Positions 19,231-28,388 of a stretch of DNA of 64,000 nucleotides are shown here, one piece after another; the stretch's first letter is position 1; each line of letters begins with the position of its first letter. The position numbers and the translations under genes were made by a program. The notes under the pieces were generated by a model. That model was given only the letters and a program-made list of their open reading frames with translations, was not told the origin of the DNA and searched no databases. The DNA comes from an uncultured Caldimonas sp. (GTDB taxonomy: Bacteria > Pseudomonadota > Gammaproteobacteria > Burkholderiales > Burkholderiaceae): assembly GCF_946480305.1 (NCBI RefSeq), contig NZ_CAMLJQ010000004.1, positions 1-64,000 on the forward strand. The letters are read 5' to 3'.

Positions 19231-19881
19231 ATGCTCATGGCTTTGCCCGCGCCTGACGGTGCGCCTGCTGCTGTTCGCCCCGCCGATCGCAGCCTGCCGA
19301 CCCGGCGCCTCACGGTGCACCTGCCCGACTCGCCGCGCCGCCGGGAGGTCGAGGACTTCATCCGGCGCGTCTACGCGCGCCGATATGGCGCGGCGGTGCA
19401 GCAGTTCGCGCCGGCCCTCGTCAGCCTCGACGACGAACACGGCCTGGCGGCTGCCGCAGGCTATCGCCGGGCTGACGAAGCGCCGCTGTTTCTCGAGCGC
19501 TACCTGCAGGCGCCGGTCGAATCGGCGCTCCAGCAGCACGGGCTGGCCACTGCACGGCGCGCGGCCATCGTCGAGGTCGGGCACCTGGCGGCCGAGCGCG
19601 CCGGCGAGGGCCGCCGGTTGATCTTCCTGCTGGCCCCGCACCTGGCCGGCCACGGCTTCCAGTGGGTGGTGGGCACGCTGACCGAGGAATTGCGGCACCT
19701 GTTCTCGCGCATCGGCGTTGCGCCGGTTACGCTGGGCACGGCCGATCCCTCGGTGCTCGGCGCGGAAGCCGCGCACTGGGGAAGCTATTACGACCACCGG
19801 CCGCTGGTGCTGGCGGGTCACCTGATGCAGGCCCTGCACCGGCTGGCCTCGCGTCCGCTGCGTGCCGGGGAGTCTTCATGA
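19231..19881 (+). CDS. thermostable hemolysin-family (GNAT-like) protein
   Basis: A 216-residue protein matching the thermostable hemolysin family (T_hemolysin), whose fold is related to GNAT and acyl-homoserine-lactone synthase-type acyltransferases. Recognisable parts are RREVEDFIRRVYARRYGA, the LVSLDDEHGLAAAAGYR strand, PLFLERYLQAPVE, IVEVGHLAA and a C-terminal helix region. There is no signal peptide, so the historical hemolysin name is probably misleading. GAGGA six bases before the ATG at 19231 supports this start. It opens a five-gene unit in which each gene overlaps the next by four bases. I infer an acyl- or aminoacyl-transfer role using the adenylate or thioester made by the next gene. 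Confidence 0.75.
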   Translation: MLMALPAPDGAPAAVRPADRSLPTRRLTVHLPDSPRRREVEDFIRRVYARRYGAAVQQFAPALVSLDDEHGLAAAAGYRRADEAPLFLERYLQAPVESALQQHGLATARRAAIVEVGHLAAERAGEGRRLIFLLAPHLAGHGFQWVVGTLTEELRHLFSRIGVAPVTLGTADPSVLGAEAAHWGSYYDHRPLVLAGHLMQALHRLASRPLRAGESS

Positions 19882-21329
19882 GCGCGCCCGCCCTGGCCCT
19901 GCACGACGGCCGCAGGGGTTGGAGCCGCGCCGAACTGCAGCAGCAGGTCGATGCGCTCGCCACCGAGTTGCACAAGCGCCGCACCCGCGTGCTCGCGACC
20001 TTTCTCGACAACTCGCGCGCCTGGGTAGTGGCCGACCTGGCCGCCGTCGAGGCCGGTGTGGTGCATGTGCCGTTGCCGCTGTTCTTCAGCGCAGAGCAGC
20101 TCATGCATGCCCTCGCGCTCGCCGGGGTGGACACCCTGCTGACCTGGCCGCCGCTCGCGGCGAAGTGGCCGCAGGCTCCCGCGCAGGCGTGCGATGTGGC
20201 CGGTGCACCGCTCGTGTGGCTGCAGTTGCCCTCGGTCCCCGTTCCATTGCCCCCGGCAACGGCCAAGATCACGTTCACGTCGGGCACCACGGGCACGCCC
20301 AAGGGCGTATGCCTGAGCCAGGACGCGCTGTTGCGCGCCCGCGATGGCCTGATCCAGGCGATGGCGCCGCTGGGCATCGAACGGCACCTGTGCGCGTTGC
20401 CGTTCGCGGTGCTGCTCGAGAACCTCGCCGGCCTGATGGCGCCCCTGGCGCACAGCGCGACCTGCCTGGTGCGGCCGCTGCAGCAACTGGGCCTGGTCGG
20501 ATCGTCGAGCTTCGATGCAGCACTGTTCCACGCCGCGGTGGTGCGCCATGAACCGCACAGCCTCATTCTGCTGCCGCAGATGCTGCGCGCGTGGACCGCA
20601 TACCTGCACACCACCGCCCAGCGCGCTCCTGCAACGCTCCGGTTCGTGGCCGTCGGAGGAGCCGCGGTGGGCGAACGGCTGATCCTCGCGGCGCGCGCAC
20701 TCGGCATCCCGGCGTACGAGGGCTACGGGCTGTCCGAAGGTGCCTCGGTGCAGACGCTCAACCTGCCCGGCGCCGACCGGCCCGGCAGCGCCGGCCGCCC
20801 GCTGCCGCACGCGCGCGTCCGCATGGCCTCCGACGGCGAGATCGAAGTCGCCGGCAGCCTGTTCTGCGGCTACCTGGGCGACCTGAGCGCGGCTCCTGCA
20901 TGGTGGCCCACCGGCGACCTGGGCCACGTCGATGCAGACGGCTTCGTGCACCTGCGCGGTCGCAAGAAGAACGTGCTCATCACCGCGTTCGGGCGCAACG
21001 TCTCGCCCGAATGGGTGGAAACGGCACTGCGTGGCGAAGCCGCCATTGCACAGGCGGTGGTCTTCGGCGATGGGCAACCCGCGTTGAGCGCCGTGCTGTG
21101 GGCGAGCGGGCCGCAGGTCGACGAAACGGCGCTGGCTGCGGCCGTCGACGCAGCCAACGCCACGCTGCCCGACTACGCCCGCGTGGCCCGGTGGGTCCGT
21201 GCCCGCGCGCCCTTCGATGCAAGCAGCGGCCTCGCCACGGCCAATGGCCGCCCGCAACGGGAGGCCATCGGGCGGATGCACGCCGATGCGCTGTCCGCCA
21301 CCCCTTCCCCCCTTCAGGAGTCCCGATGA
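19878..21329 (+). CDS. AMP-forming acyl ligase (ANL superfamily)
   Basis: A 483-residue adenylate-forming enzyme. It has the P-loop TFTSGTTGTPKG (132-143), YEGYGLSEGA, PTGDLGHVDADGFVHLRGRKKN and FGRNVSPEWVE. The C-terminal motif that normally carries the catalytic lysine (NGKxxR) reads NGRPQR (456-461), so the lysine is arginine at about 458. It is shorter than FadD (555) and lacks the usual N-terminal part. The start (ATG 19878) overlaps the preceding stop. The likely job is activation of a carboxylic acid for the neighbouring acyltransferase-like protein or for CoA; the substrate is unknown. Confidence 0.85.
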   Translation: MSAPALALHDGRRGWSRAELQQQVDALATELHKRRTRVLATFLDNSRAWVVADLAAVEAGVVHVPLPLFFSAEQLMHALALAGVDTLLTWPPLAAKWPQAPAQACDVAGAPLVWLQLPSVPVPLPPATAKITFTSGTTGTPKGVCLSQDALLRARDGLIQAMAPLGIERHLCALPFAVLLENLAGLMAPLAHSATCLVRPLQQLGLVGSSSFDAALFHAAVVRHEPHSLILLPQMLRAWTAYLHTTAQRAPATLRFVAVGGAAVGERLILAARALGIPAYEGYGLSEGASVQTLNLPGADRPGSAGRPLPHARVRMASDGEIEVAGSLFCGYLGDLSAAPAWWPTGDLGHVDADGFVHLRGRKKNVLITAFGRNVSPEWVETALRGEAAIAQAVVFGDGQPALSAVLWASGPQVDETALAAAVDAANATLPDYARVARWVRARAPFDASSGLATANGRPQREAIGRMHADALSATPSPLQESR

Positions 21330-21991
21330 GTTTCTACGCCCAGTTGCTCGACGGCACGGCCGACGCCCGCGCCGGCCTGCTGTCGGCCCCCATCATCCAG
21401 GGGTGTCTGCGCGGCGACGTGTCGCTGCCCAGCTACCTCGCCTTCCTTCGCGAGGCCTACCACCACGTGCGTCACACGGTGCCGTTGCTGCAGGCCTGCA
21501 AGGCCGCCCTGCCGGCCCGGCATGCCTGGCTCGACGACGCGCTGGACGAATACGTCGAGGAAGAACGCGGCCACGACGAGTGGATCCTCGACGACATCCG
21601 CGCGTGCAACGCCGACGCAGACGCCGTGCGCAGCGGGCCGCCCGGCCTCGCGACCGAAACGATGGTGGCCTATGCCTACGACACCATCGCCCGGCGCAAC
21701 CCGCTCGGCTTCTTCGGCATGGTGCACGTGCTCGAAGGCACGAGCGTGTCGCTGGCGCTGCTCGCGGCCGACCAGATCCAGCAGCGTCTGGCACTGCCCG
21801 ATGCCGCCTTCAGCTACCTGCGCTCCCACGGCACGCTCGACCAGGAGCACACCGCGCACTTCGCGCTGCTGATGGACCGCATCGACGATCCGCGCGACCA
21901 GGCGGACATCGTGCACGCGGCGCGCGCCTTCTACCGGCTCTATGGCGACGTGTTCCGCAGCCTGCCGCTGCCGCAGGAGGCTGCTGCATGA
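21326..21991 (+). CDS. heme-oxygenase-like diiron (TenA/PqqC/CADD-fold) protein
   Basis: A 221-residue all-helical protein of the heme-oxygenase/TenA-like superfamily. Residues in the pattern of heme-oxygenase-like diiron oxidases are present: E80-x2-H83 in EEERGHDEW, E137 in MVHVLEGTS, and H168-x3-D172-x2-H175 in SHGTLDQEHTAHF. Such proteins (for example UndA, CADD, SznF-type N-oxygenases) use two irons and O2 to cleave or hydroxylate carboxylic acids or amines. It is not a typical thiamin-salvage TenA: no thi genes are near, and the motif set is that of the iron enzymes. Coupled by ATGA overlaps on both sides. The reaction is not known. Confidence 0.78.
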   Translation: MSFYAQLLDGTADARAGLLSAPIIQGCLRGDVSLPSYLAFLREAYHHVRHTVPLLQACKAALPARHAWLDDALDEYVEEERGHDEWILDDIRACNADADAVRSGPPGLATETMVAYAYDTIARRNPLGFFGMVHVLEGTSVSLALLAADQIQQRLALPDAAFSYLRSHGTLDQEHTAHFALLMDRIDDPRDQADIVHAARAFYRLYGDVFRSLPLPQEAAA

Positions 21992-22830
21992 AGCCGCAGG
22001 AAGCACGTGTGCTGCTCACCGGGGCGAGCGGCGGCATCGGGCAGGCCGTTGCGCGCAAGCTGCTGGCCGCGGGCGCGTCGGTGCTGCTCAACGGCCGCTC
22101 GCCGGGCCGGTTGTCAGCGCTCGTGCGCGAACTCGACGCCCAACGCGGCACGCGGCCGAGCCTGCACGCCCACTGGCACGCCGCCGACCTCTGCGATGCC
22201 GGCATGGCGTCGGCGCTCGCCGATGCCGCCCGGCGCTGGGGTTGCAACGTGGTCGTCCACGGCGCCGGAGCCCCGGCCTTCGGCCAGCTCGTGGCGACCG
22301 ACCCGGCCCGTCTGGCCCAGACCCTGCACACCAACCTCGTCGCGCCGATGCTGCTGACGCAGGCATTGCTGCCGCACCTGTGCGAGCAGGCGCGCGCGCA
22401 GGTGATCTGCATCGGCTCGGTGCTGGGCCGGATCGGGCTGCCGGGCTACAGCGTGTACAGCGCGAGCAAGTTCGGACTGCGCGGCTTTGCGGAGGCGCTG
22501 CGGCGCGAACTGCGCAACACCAGCGTGCGCGTGCAGTACCTCGGCCCGCGCAGCACGCGCACCGCCTTCAACGATGCAGCGGTGGAGCACTACAACCAGC
22601 GCACCGGCACCGCGATGGACGACGTCGACACGGTGGCCGAGGCGCTGCTGCGGTTGCTGCAGGACGAGGCGGCCGAGCGCTTCCTCGGTTTTCCCGAAGC
22701 GTGGGCCGTGCGGCTGAACGGCCTGGCCCCCGCCCTGATGGACAAGGCGTTCGACCAGCACAGCCTGGCCGCCGCCGACCCCGCCTCCGGCTCGCCACGA
22801 GCCGACACCCCTCTCGGAGCTGACAGATGA
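21988..22830 (+). CDS. short-chain dehydrogenase/reductase
   Basis: A 280-residue classical SDR with cofactor motif TGASGGIG (11-18), substrate-site serine in CIGSVLGRIG and the catalytic YSASK (Tyr about 157, Lys about 161). It has a C-terminal extension past the Rossmann fold (about 240-280). The arginine in LLNGRSPGR near the second strand suggests NADPH preference. It begins inside the stop of the diiron protein and ends inside the start of the TPR gene. It probably reduces a keto intermediate of the operon's product; the substrate is unknown. Confidence 0.88.
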   Translation: MKPQEARVLLTGASGGIGQAVARKLLAAGASVLLNGRSPGRLSALVRELDAQRGTRPSLHAHWHAADLCDAGMASALADAARRWGCNVVVHGAGAPAFGQLVATDPARLAQTLHTNLVAPMLLTQALLPHLCEQARAQVICIGSVLGRIGLPGYSVYSASKFGLRGFAEALRRELRNTSVRVQYLGPRSTRTAFNDAAVEHYNQRTGTAMDDVDTVAEALLRLLQDEAAERFLGFPEAWAVRLNGLAPALMDKAFDQHSLAAADPASGSPRADTPLGADR

Positions 22831-23501
22831 CTTCACACCCCGCCACCCGCACCACCCGCCGCCGCGCGCTGGCCGCCATCGTGATCGCCATGACGGCGGC
22901 CACCGGTCTGGTGCCCGCCCACGCCGAGACGCTCGACAACGCGATCGCCGGGCTGCAGCACGACTGGGAAGTGATCCGCTACCAGACCCCCGCTGCCGAG
23001 CGCGAGAAGCGCTTCGAGGCGCTGGCGGCACGCGCGCACGACGTGGCGCAGACCTTCCCCGGCCGGGCCGAGCCGCTGGTGTGGGAAGGCATCGTCGTCA
23101 GCTCGTGGGCCGGCGAGAAGGGCGGGCTGGGCGCCTTGAGCCTCGCCAAGAAAGCCAAGGCGCTGTACGAGGCGGCGATCGAGATCGACGGCAACACGCT
23201 CGACGGATCGGCCTACAACAGCCTCGGCGTGCTGTATTACAAGGTTCCCGGCTGGCCGATCGGCTTCGGCGACAAGGCCCGCGCACGCGAGCTGCTGCAG
23301 AAGGCGCTCTCGATCAACCCGCAAGGGATCGACCCCAACTTCTTCTACGGCGAATACCTGGTCGAGACGCGTCAGCCGGAGTCGGCCCTGCCTTATCTCG
23401 AGCGGGCGCTGCAGGCGCCGGCGCGACCCGGGCGCAACATCGCCGACACCGGCCGCCGCGAGGAAGCGCGTGTGCTGATCGACAGGATCAAGGCCCGCTG
23501 A
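22827..23501 (+). CDS. exported TPR-repeat protein
   Basis: A 224-residue protein with a signal peptide (cleavage near VPAHA-ETLDN) and TPR-like helices in the mature part, for example ALSLAKKAKALYEAAIEIDGNTLDGSAYNSLGVLYY (split over 23140-23240) and ARELLQKALSINPQGIDPNFFYGEYL. It is predicted periplasmic. It is the last gene of the coupled operon (ATG overlapping the SDR stop); its own stop overlaps the convergent kinase gene by 14 bases. An exported partner at the end of a cytoplasmic enzyme set may point to export or envelope attachment of the product, but that is speculation. Confidence 0.8.
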   Translation: MTSHPATRTTRRRALAAIVIAMTAATGLVPAHAETLDNAIAGLQHDWEVIRYQTPAAEREKRFEALAARAHDVAQTFPGRAEPLVWEGIVVSSWAGEKGGLGALSLAKKAKALYEAAIEIDGNTLDGSAYNSLGVLYYKVPGWPIGFGDKARARELLQKALSINPQGIDPNFFYGEYLVETRQPESALPYLERALQAPARPGRNIADTGRREEARVLIDRIKAR

Positions 23502-24858
23502 GCGAGGCCGCGCGCGGCGGCGCGAAGCGCAGCGTCACCCTCGTGCCGCGCCCCGGCTCGCGCGTGCCGAAGGCGATCTCGAGTCCGTGCAACGCCGCAA
23601 TGCGCTGCGCGATCGAAACGCCCAGCCCGCTGCCGCCTTCGGCCTGCCCGTCGGGCCGATAGAACCGCTCGCCGAGGCGCGCGAGCTGCTGCGCCGTCAG
23701 CGGCTCGCCGTCGTTCTCCACCGACAGCTGCTGCGTGCCGATACGCACCGTGACGCCGCTCCCCTCGGGTGCGTAGCGGATCGCGTTGTCGAGCAGGTTG
23801 CGCAGCAGCACGACCAGCAACGCCTCGTCGCCGAGCAGCGGCAGCGGATGGCCCGCCTCGGGCCACTCGCACGCCAGCTCGACGTGCCGGCGCTCGGCCA
23901 GGGGCAGGCAGTCGCTCATCACCTGCTCCACGACCCGATGCCAGTCGATGTCTCGCGTCATCGACAGGGCCGACGCCGCATCCAGCCTCGACAGCGCCAG
24001 CATCTGCTCTACCAGCCGAGCCATGCGGTCGATGCCCGCGGTCAGCTTCGCTTCGGCGTCGCGGCGCTCGTCGGCGCTGCCGGCGCGGCGCACCACGTCC
24101 CACTGCGCCCGCAGCACCGCGAGCGGCGTGCGCAGCTCGTGCGCCGCATCGGCCGTGAAGCGCCGCTCGCGCGCCAGCGTGTCCTCGATGCGGTGAAACA
24201 GCCCGTTCATCGAATGCACGAGCGGCTTCAGTTCGGCAGGCGCGTGCTGCTCGGGCACCGGCTTCAGGTCGTCCGCGCTGCGCGAGCGCAACTCGCTCGC
24301 CAGCTGGTACACCGGCGCCAGCGCGCGGCGCACGCCCCAGGCCATCGCGACGAGCAGCACCGGCAACACCAGCAACCACGGCACCACCTGGCTGGCGGTG
24401 AGGTCGAGCACCAGCTCGTCGCGCTCGTACGACTTCTGGCCGGCGGCAACCAGCCACGCACCATCGGCCGACTGCAGGTAGTACACCCGCCACGGCTCAC
24501 CCTCGAGCTGTTCGTCGACGAACCCCGAGGCACCCGGCCGCCGCACCAGCTGCACGCCCTCGCGGTCGGCCAGCAGCAGCTTGCCCTGCGCGTCCCACAC
24601 GGCCACCGCAAGGTCGCGCACGTCGGACTCGCCCGAGCCTTCCGAGCCCTCGCCCGGAGGCGACGGCAATGCCGGTGTCGCACCCGGCGTCGTCGACACC
24701 AGCGTGACCTGCACCTGGCGGGCGAGACGGATCATCTCGGTATCGAACAGCTCGTCGACTTCGTGCCGCGCGCTCCTGACGGACGCGGCCAGTGCCAACG
24801 CCCACACGAGCGGTGCGCTCAGCAGCAGGTAGAGCAGCAGCCGCCGTTGCAGGCTCAT
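23488..24858 (-). CDS. two-component sensor histidine kinase (QseC/TctE type)
   Basis: A 456-residue inner-membrane kinase with two membrane segments (about 7-27 and 159-180) around a periplasmic sensor with a low-complexity insert (PALPSPPGEGSEGSGESD), a HAMP-like linker, H-box FTADAAHELRTPL (His about 239), N-box NLLDNAIRYAP and ATP-lid motifs VENDGEP and GGSGLGVSIAQRI. The start overlaps the response regulator stop, so the pair is translationally coupled. The 3' ends of this gene and the exported TPR gene overlap. The signal sensed cannot be read from the sequence; the name QseC-like refers only to the subfamily. Confidence 0.9.
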   Translation of the reverse strand: MSLQRRLLLYLLLSAPLVWALALAASVRSARHEVDELFDTEMIRLARQVQVTLVSTTPGATPALPSPPGEGSEGSGESDVRDLAVAVWDAQGKLLLADREGVQLVRRPGASGFVDEQLEGEPWRVYYLQSADGAWLVAAGQKSYERDELVLDLTASQVVPWLLVLPVLLVAMAWGVRRALAPVYQLASELRSRSADDLKPVPEQHAPAELKPLVHSMNGLFHRIEDTLARERRFTADAAHELRTPLAVLRAQWDVVRRAGSADERRDAEAKLTAGIDRMARLVEQMLALSRLDAASALSMTRDIDWHRVVEQVMSDCLPLAERRHVELACEWPEAGHPLPLLGDEALLVVLLRNLLDNAIRYAPEGSGVTVRIGTQQLSVENDGEPLTAQQLARLGERFYRPDGQAEGGSGLGVSIAQRIAALHGLEIAFGTREPGRGTRVTLRFAPPRAASLSGP

Positions 24859-25526
24859 TGGCTCTCCTCCGACCCGAGCGCATAACCCACCCCGCGCACC
24901 GTGCGCACGATGCCCGGCGCGATCTTGCGGCGCAGGTGATGCACGTGGACCTCCAGCGCGTTGCTTTCCGGCTCGGCGCCGCTCCAGTCGTAGAGCTTCT
25001 CCTGCAGGTAGGCCTTGGACAGCACGCGCTGCGGTTGCGCGAGCAGCACTTCCAGCAGGGCCGTCTCGCGCGCGGTCAGCTCCACCGGCCGCCCTTTCCA
25101 GAGCACCGACTTGGTGGCCGCGTCGTATTCGAGCGCGCCATGCCGCCAGGTGGATTGGGCCCGGCCCGAGGCACGGCGCACCATCGCGCGCAGCCGGGCT
25201 GCCAATTCGTCAACCGAGATCGGCTTGATGAGGTAGTCGTCGGCGCCGGTGTCGAGGCCGGCGATGCGCTGGTCGACACCATCGCGCGCGGTGAGGATCA
25301 GCACCGGCACCGACGTGCCCCGCGTGCGCCAGCGACCCAGCCAGGTCATGCCGTCGCCGCCCGGCAGGCCCAGGTCGAGCACGACCGCATCGTAAGGAGC
25401 GCTGGCGAGGGCGGCGTCCGCTTCACCGCCGCTGCGGAACCAATCCACCGCCTGCCCGAGCTGGCGGAGACCGGCTGCGAGCGCATCGCCCAGCTGGGGG
25501 TCGTCTTCGACGATGAGCACACGCAT
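24855..25526 (-). CDS. OmpR-family response regulator
   Basis: A 223-residue DNA-binding regulator. The receiver domain (1-120) has acidic pocket EDD, phospho-acceptor D51 (VVLDLGLPG), LTARDG and the DYLIKPI lysine. The C-terminal winged helix ends ..SNALEVHVHHLRRKIAPGIVRTVRGVGYAL, as in QseB/OmpR. The ATG at 25526 with AGGAC upstream gives the standard N-terminus MRVLIVEDDP. It is regulator to the kinase downstream and may control the divergent gene at 25868 or the convergent biosynthetic operon; neither is shown. Confidence 0.92.
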   Translation of the reverse strand: MRVLIVEDDPQLGDALAAGLRQLGQAVDWFRSGGEADAALASAPYDAVVLDLGLPGGDGMTWLGRWRTRGTSVPVLILTARDGVDQRIAGLDTGADDYLIKPISVDELAARLRAMVRRASGRAQSTWRHGALEYDAATKSVLWKGRPVELTARETALLEVLLAQPQRVLSKAYLQEKLYDWSGAEPESNALEVHVHHLRRKIAPGIVRTVRGVGYALGSEESQ

Positions 25527-25867
25527 CTGAAAGTCCTCGGCGAGCTCCGTGTCGCCCCTGTGCGGATTATGCGAACCCGTGACGGCCGCCTCGTGCGGCA
25601 CATGCGGTTGTGTCCGATTGTGGGGCGCCGCCCCGAGGTTCCCGGCGAGTGTCCTACAGCCACGTGGGGCTGCGCTGCCAGCCTGCGCAGCGCCTCCTGA
25701 TGCACTCCGACACCTGTCCGCCGCGTTCCGACACGAGCAGCGTTACAGAAGTCGCGCCGCGAAAAGCCCCTCTCACGCCACACCGCCGACGATCGATGCG
25801 CACGGGCCGCAAGGCTTGCCTCGCGGCCTCTCTCGACACGGCTCTGCCAACCCATGAGGAGTGACAC
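25527..25867. other. intergenic region between response regulator and small secreted protein gene
   Basis: About 340 bases between divergent genes. It must hold the promoter of each. I find no convincing -10/-35 pair and no clear direct-repeat response-regulator site by eye. Short open frames here lack ribosome-binding sites. Confidence 0.45.
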
Positions 25868-26209
25868 ATGACCCGCCATCCCCTGATCCGCACCACCCTC
25901 GCCGCGCTCGTCAGCGCCGGCGCCCTCGGCCTTGCCACCGCCCAGGAAGCGACCTACGACACCGGCACGCGCGCCACGTTGCCCGGCTCGAACAGCGGCT
26001 CCGTGACGCCGAACTCGCCGCTGGCTCGCACGCCCGAGCCGAGCCCGGCCGAACTGCTCGAAACCGGTGCACCGGAGCCGGCCTACGGCACGTCGCCCGA
26101 GCCGGCTGCACAGCCTGCCGACGCCGGCAACACGACCTCGCCCACCGACCCCGAGGCGGGCGCGATCCAGATCGAAGGAGAGACGGCGCCCGCAAACCCG
26201 CTCGAGTGA
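25868..26209 (+). CDS. small secreted protein, rich in Pro, Glu, Ala and Thr
   Basis: A 113-residue hypothetical protein. TGAGGAG seven bases before the ATG is a strong ribosome-binding site. A clear signal peptide ends near LATAQ-EA. The mature part (about 85 residues) has no cysteine, is acidic, rich in Pro, Ala, Glu and Thr, and is probably disordered. It is divergent from the two-component genes and followed by a terminator, so it is its own unit. I recognise no domain. Proteins of this sort near response regulators are often small targets of the system, which is only a guess here. Confidence 0.65.
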   Translation: MTRHPLIRTTLAALVSAGALGLATAQEATYDTGTRATLPGSNSGSVTPNSPLARTPEPSPAELLETGAPEPAYGTSPEPAAQPADAGNTTSPTDPEAGAIQIEGETAPANPLE

Positions 26210-26225
26210 CGCGGCGCCCATGAAA

Positions 26226-26253
26226 AAGGGCGACCCTCGGGCCGCCCTTTCGT
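26226..26253. terminator. bidirectional terminator between the small secreted gene and pntB
   Basis: AAAGGGCG pairs perfectly with CGCCCTTT, with further C/G pairing inside, and T residues follow (CTTTCGTTC on plus; the A-run gives CTTTTT on minus). It separates two convergent stop codons (26209 and 26271) and serves both. Confidence 0.85.
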
Positions 26254-26270
26254 TCGCCATCGGGGCCGTT

Positions 26271-27701
<1,431 letters not shown>

Positions 27702-28016
27702 TTACTTGCCCTCCCCGGCGGACTTCTTTTCCTTCTTCTTGAACATCTCCAGCATGCGCCTCGTGACGAGGAAGCCGCCGAACACGTTCACCGCCGCCAG
27801 CGCCACCGCCAGCACGCCCATGCTCTTGCCGAGCGTGGTTTCCGTGAGCGCGGCGGCCAGCATGGCGCCGACGATCACGATGGCCGAGATCGCGTTGGTC
27901 ACCGCCATCAGCGGCGTGTGCAACGCGGGCGTGACGTTCCACACCACGTGGTAGCCCACGTAGATGGCCAGCACGAAGATGATCAGGTTGACGACAACCG
28001 GGCTGATGGATTCCAT
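27702..28016 (-). CDS. pntAB: NAD(P) transhydrogenase subunit alpha, membrane part (PntA2/PntAB)
   Basis: A 104-residue membrane protein matching the C-terminal membrane domain of E. coli PntA, here a separate gene as in three-subunit transhydrogenases. About three hydrophobic helices (NLIIFVLAIYVGYHVVW, LMAVTNAISAIVIVGAMLAAAL, SMGVLAVALAAVNVFGGFLVT) end in a Lys-rich tail. It starts nine bases after panD and ends just before pntB. Confidence 0.93.
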   Translation of the reverse strand: MESISPVVVNLIIFVLAIYVGYHVVWNVTPALHTPLMAVTNAISAIVIVGAMLAAALTETTLGKSMGVLAVALAAVNVFGGFLVTRRMLEMFKKKEKKSAGEGK

Positions 28017-28025
28017 CGTCGCTCC

Positions 28026-28388
28026 TTAGAACTTGCGGATTTCTTTGATGCCGTTGCGCTCGTCGAGCAGCACGACCTTGGGCTTGTGGTCCCGCGCGTG
28101 GTCTTCGCTCATCGGCGCGTAGGTGCAGATGATCAGCAGATCGCCCACATGTGCCTTGCGCGCGGCGGCGCCGTTGAGCGAGATCGCCCCGGAGCCGCGC
28201 GGTGCCTTGATGATGTAGGTCGAGAAGCGCTCGCCGTTGTTGATGTTGTAGAGCTCGATCTGCTCGAACTCGCGCATGTCGGCGGCGTCGAGCAGGTCCT
28301 CGTCGATGCCGCAGGAGCCTTCGTAGTGAAGGTCGGCTTCGGTCACGGTCGCGCGGTGCAGTTTCGCGCGCAGCATCACACGGTTCAT
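28026..28388 (-). CDS. panD: aspartate 1-decarboxylase
   Basis: A 120-residue pyruvoyl enzyme that makes beta-alanine from aspartate for pantothenate and CoA synthesis. The self-cleavage site is G24-S25 in [10 protein letters not shown], and family motifs [15 protein letters not shown] and [21 protein letters not shown] are present. Its ATG overlaps the stop of pntA1 (ATGA), and pntA2 follows nine bases later. It is thus an integral member of the transhydrogenase operon, which is unusual and may tie CoA precursor supply to NADPH supply. Confidence 0.95.
   Translation of the reverse strand: MNRVMLRAKLHRATVTEADLHYEGSCGIDEDLLDAADMREFEQIELYNINNGERFSTYIIKAPRGSGAISLNGAAARKAHVGDLLIICTYAPMSEDHARDHKPKVVLLDERNGIKEIRKF

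Noticed and set aside
19231..19881. Literal hemolysin toxin
   Set aside because: There is no signal peptide or pore-forming sequence, and it is coupled to biosynthetic enzymes; the name comes from an old family label.
21326..21991. Annotation as thiaminase II (TenA)
   Set aside because: No thiamin genes are near, and the metal-ligand pattern points to the diiron branch of the fold.
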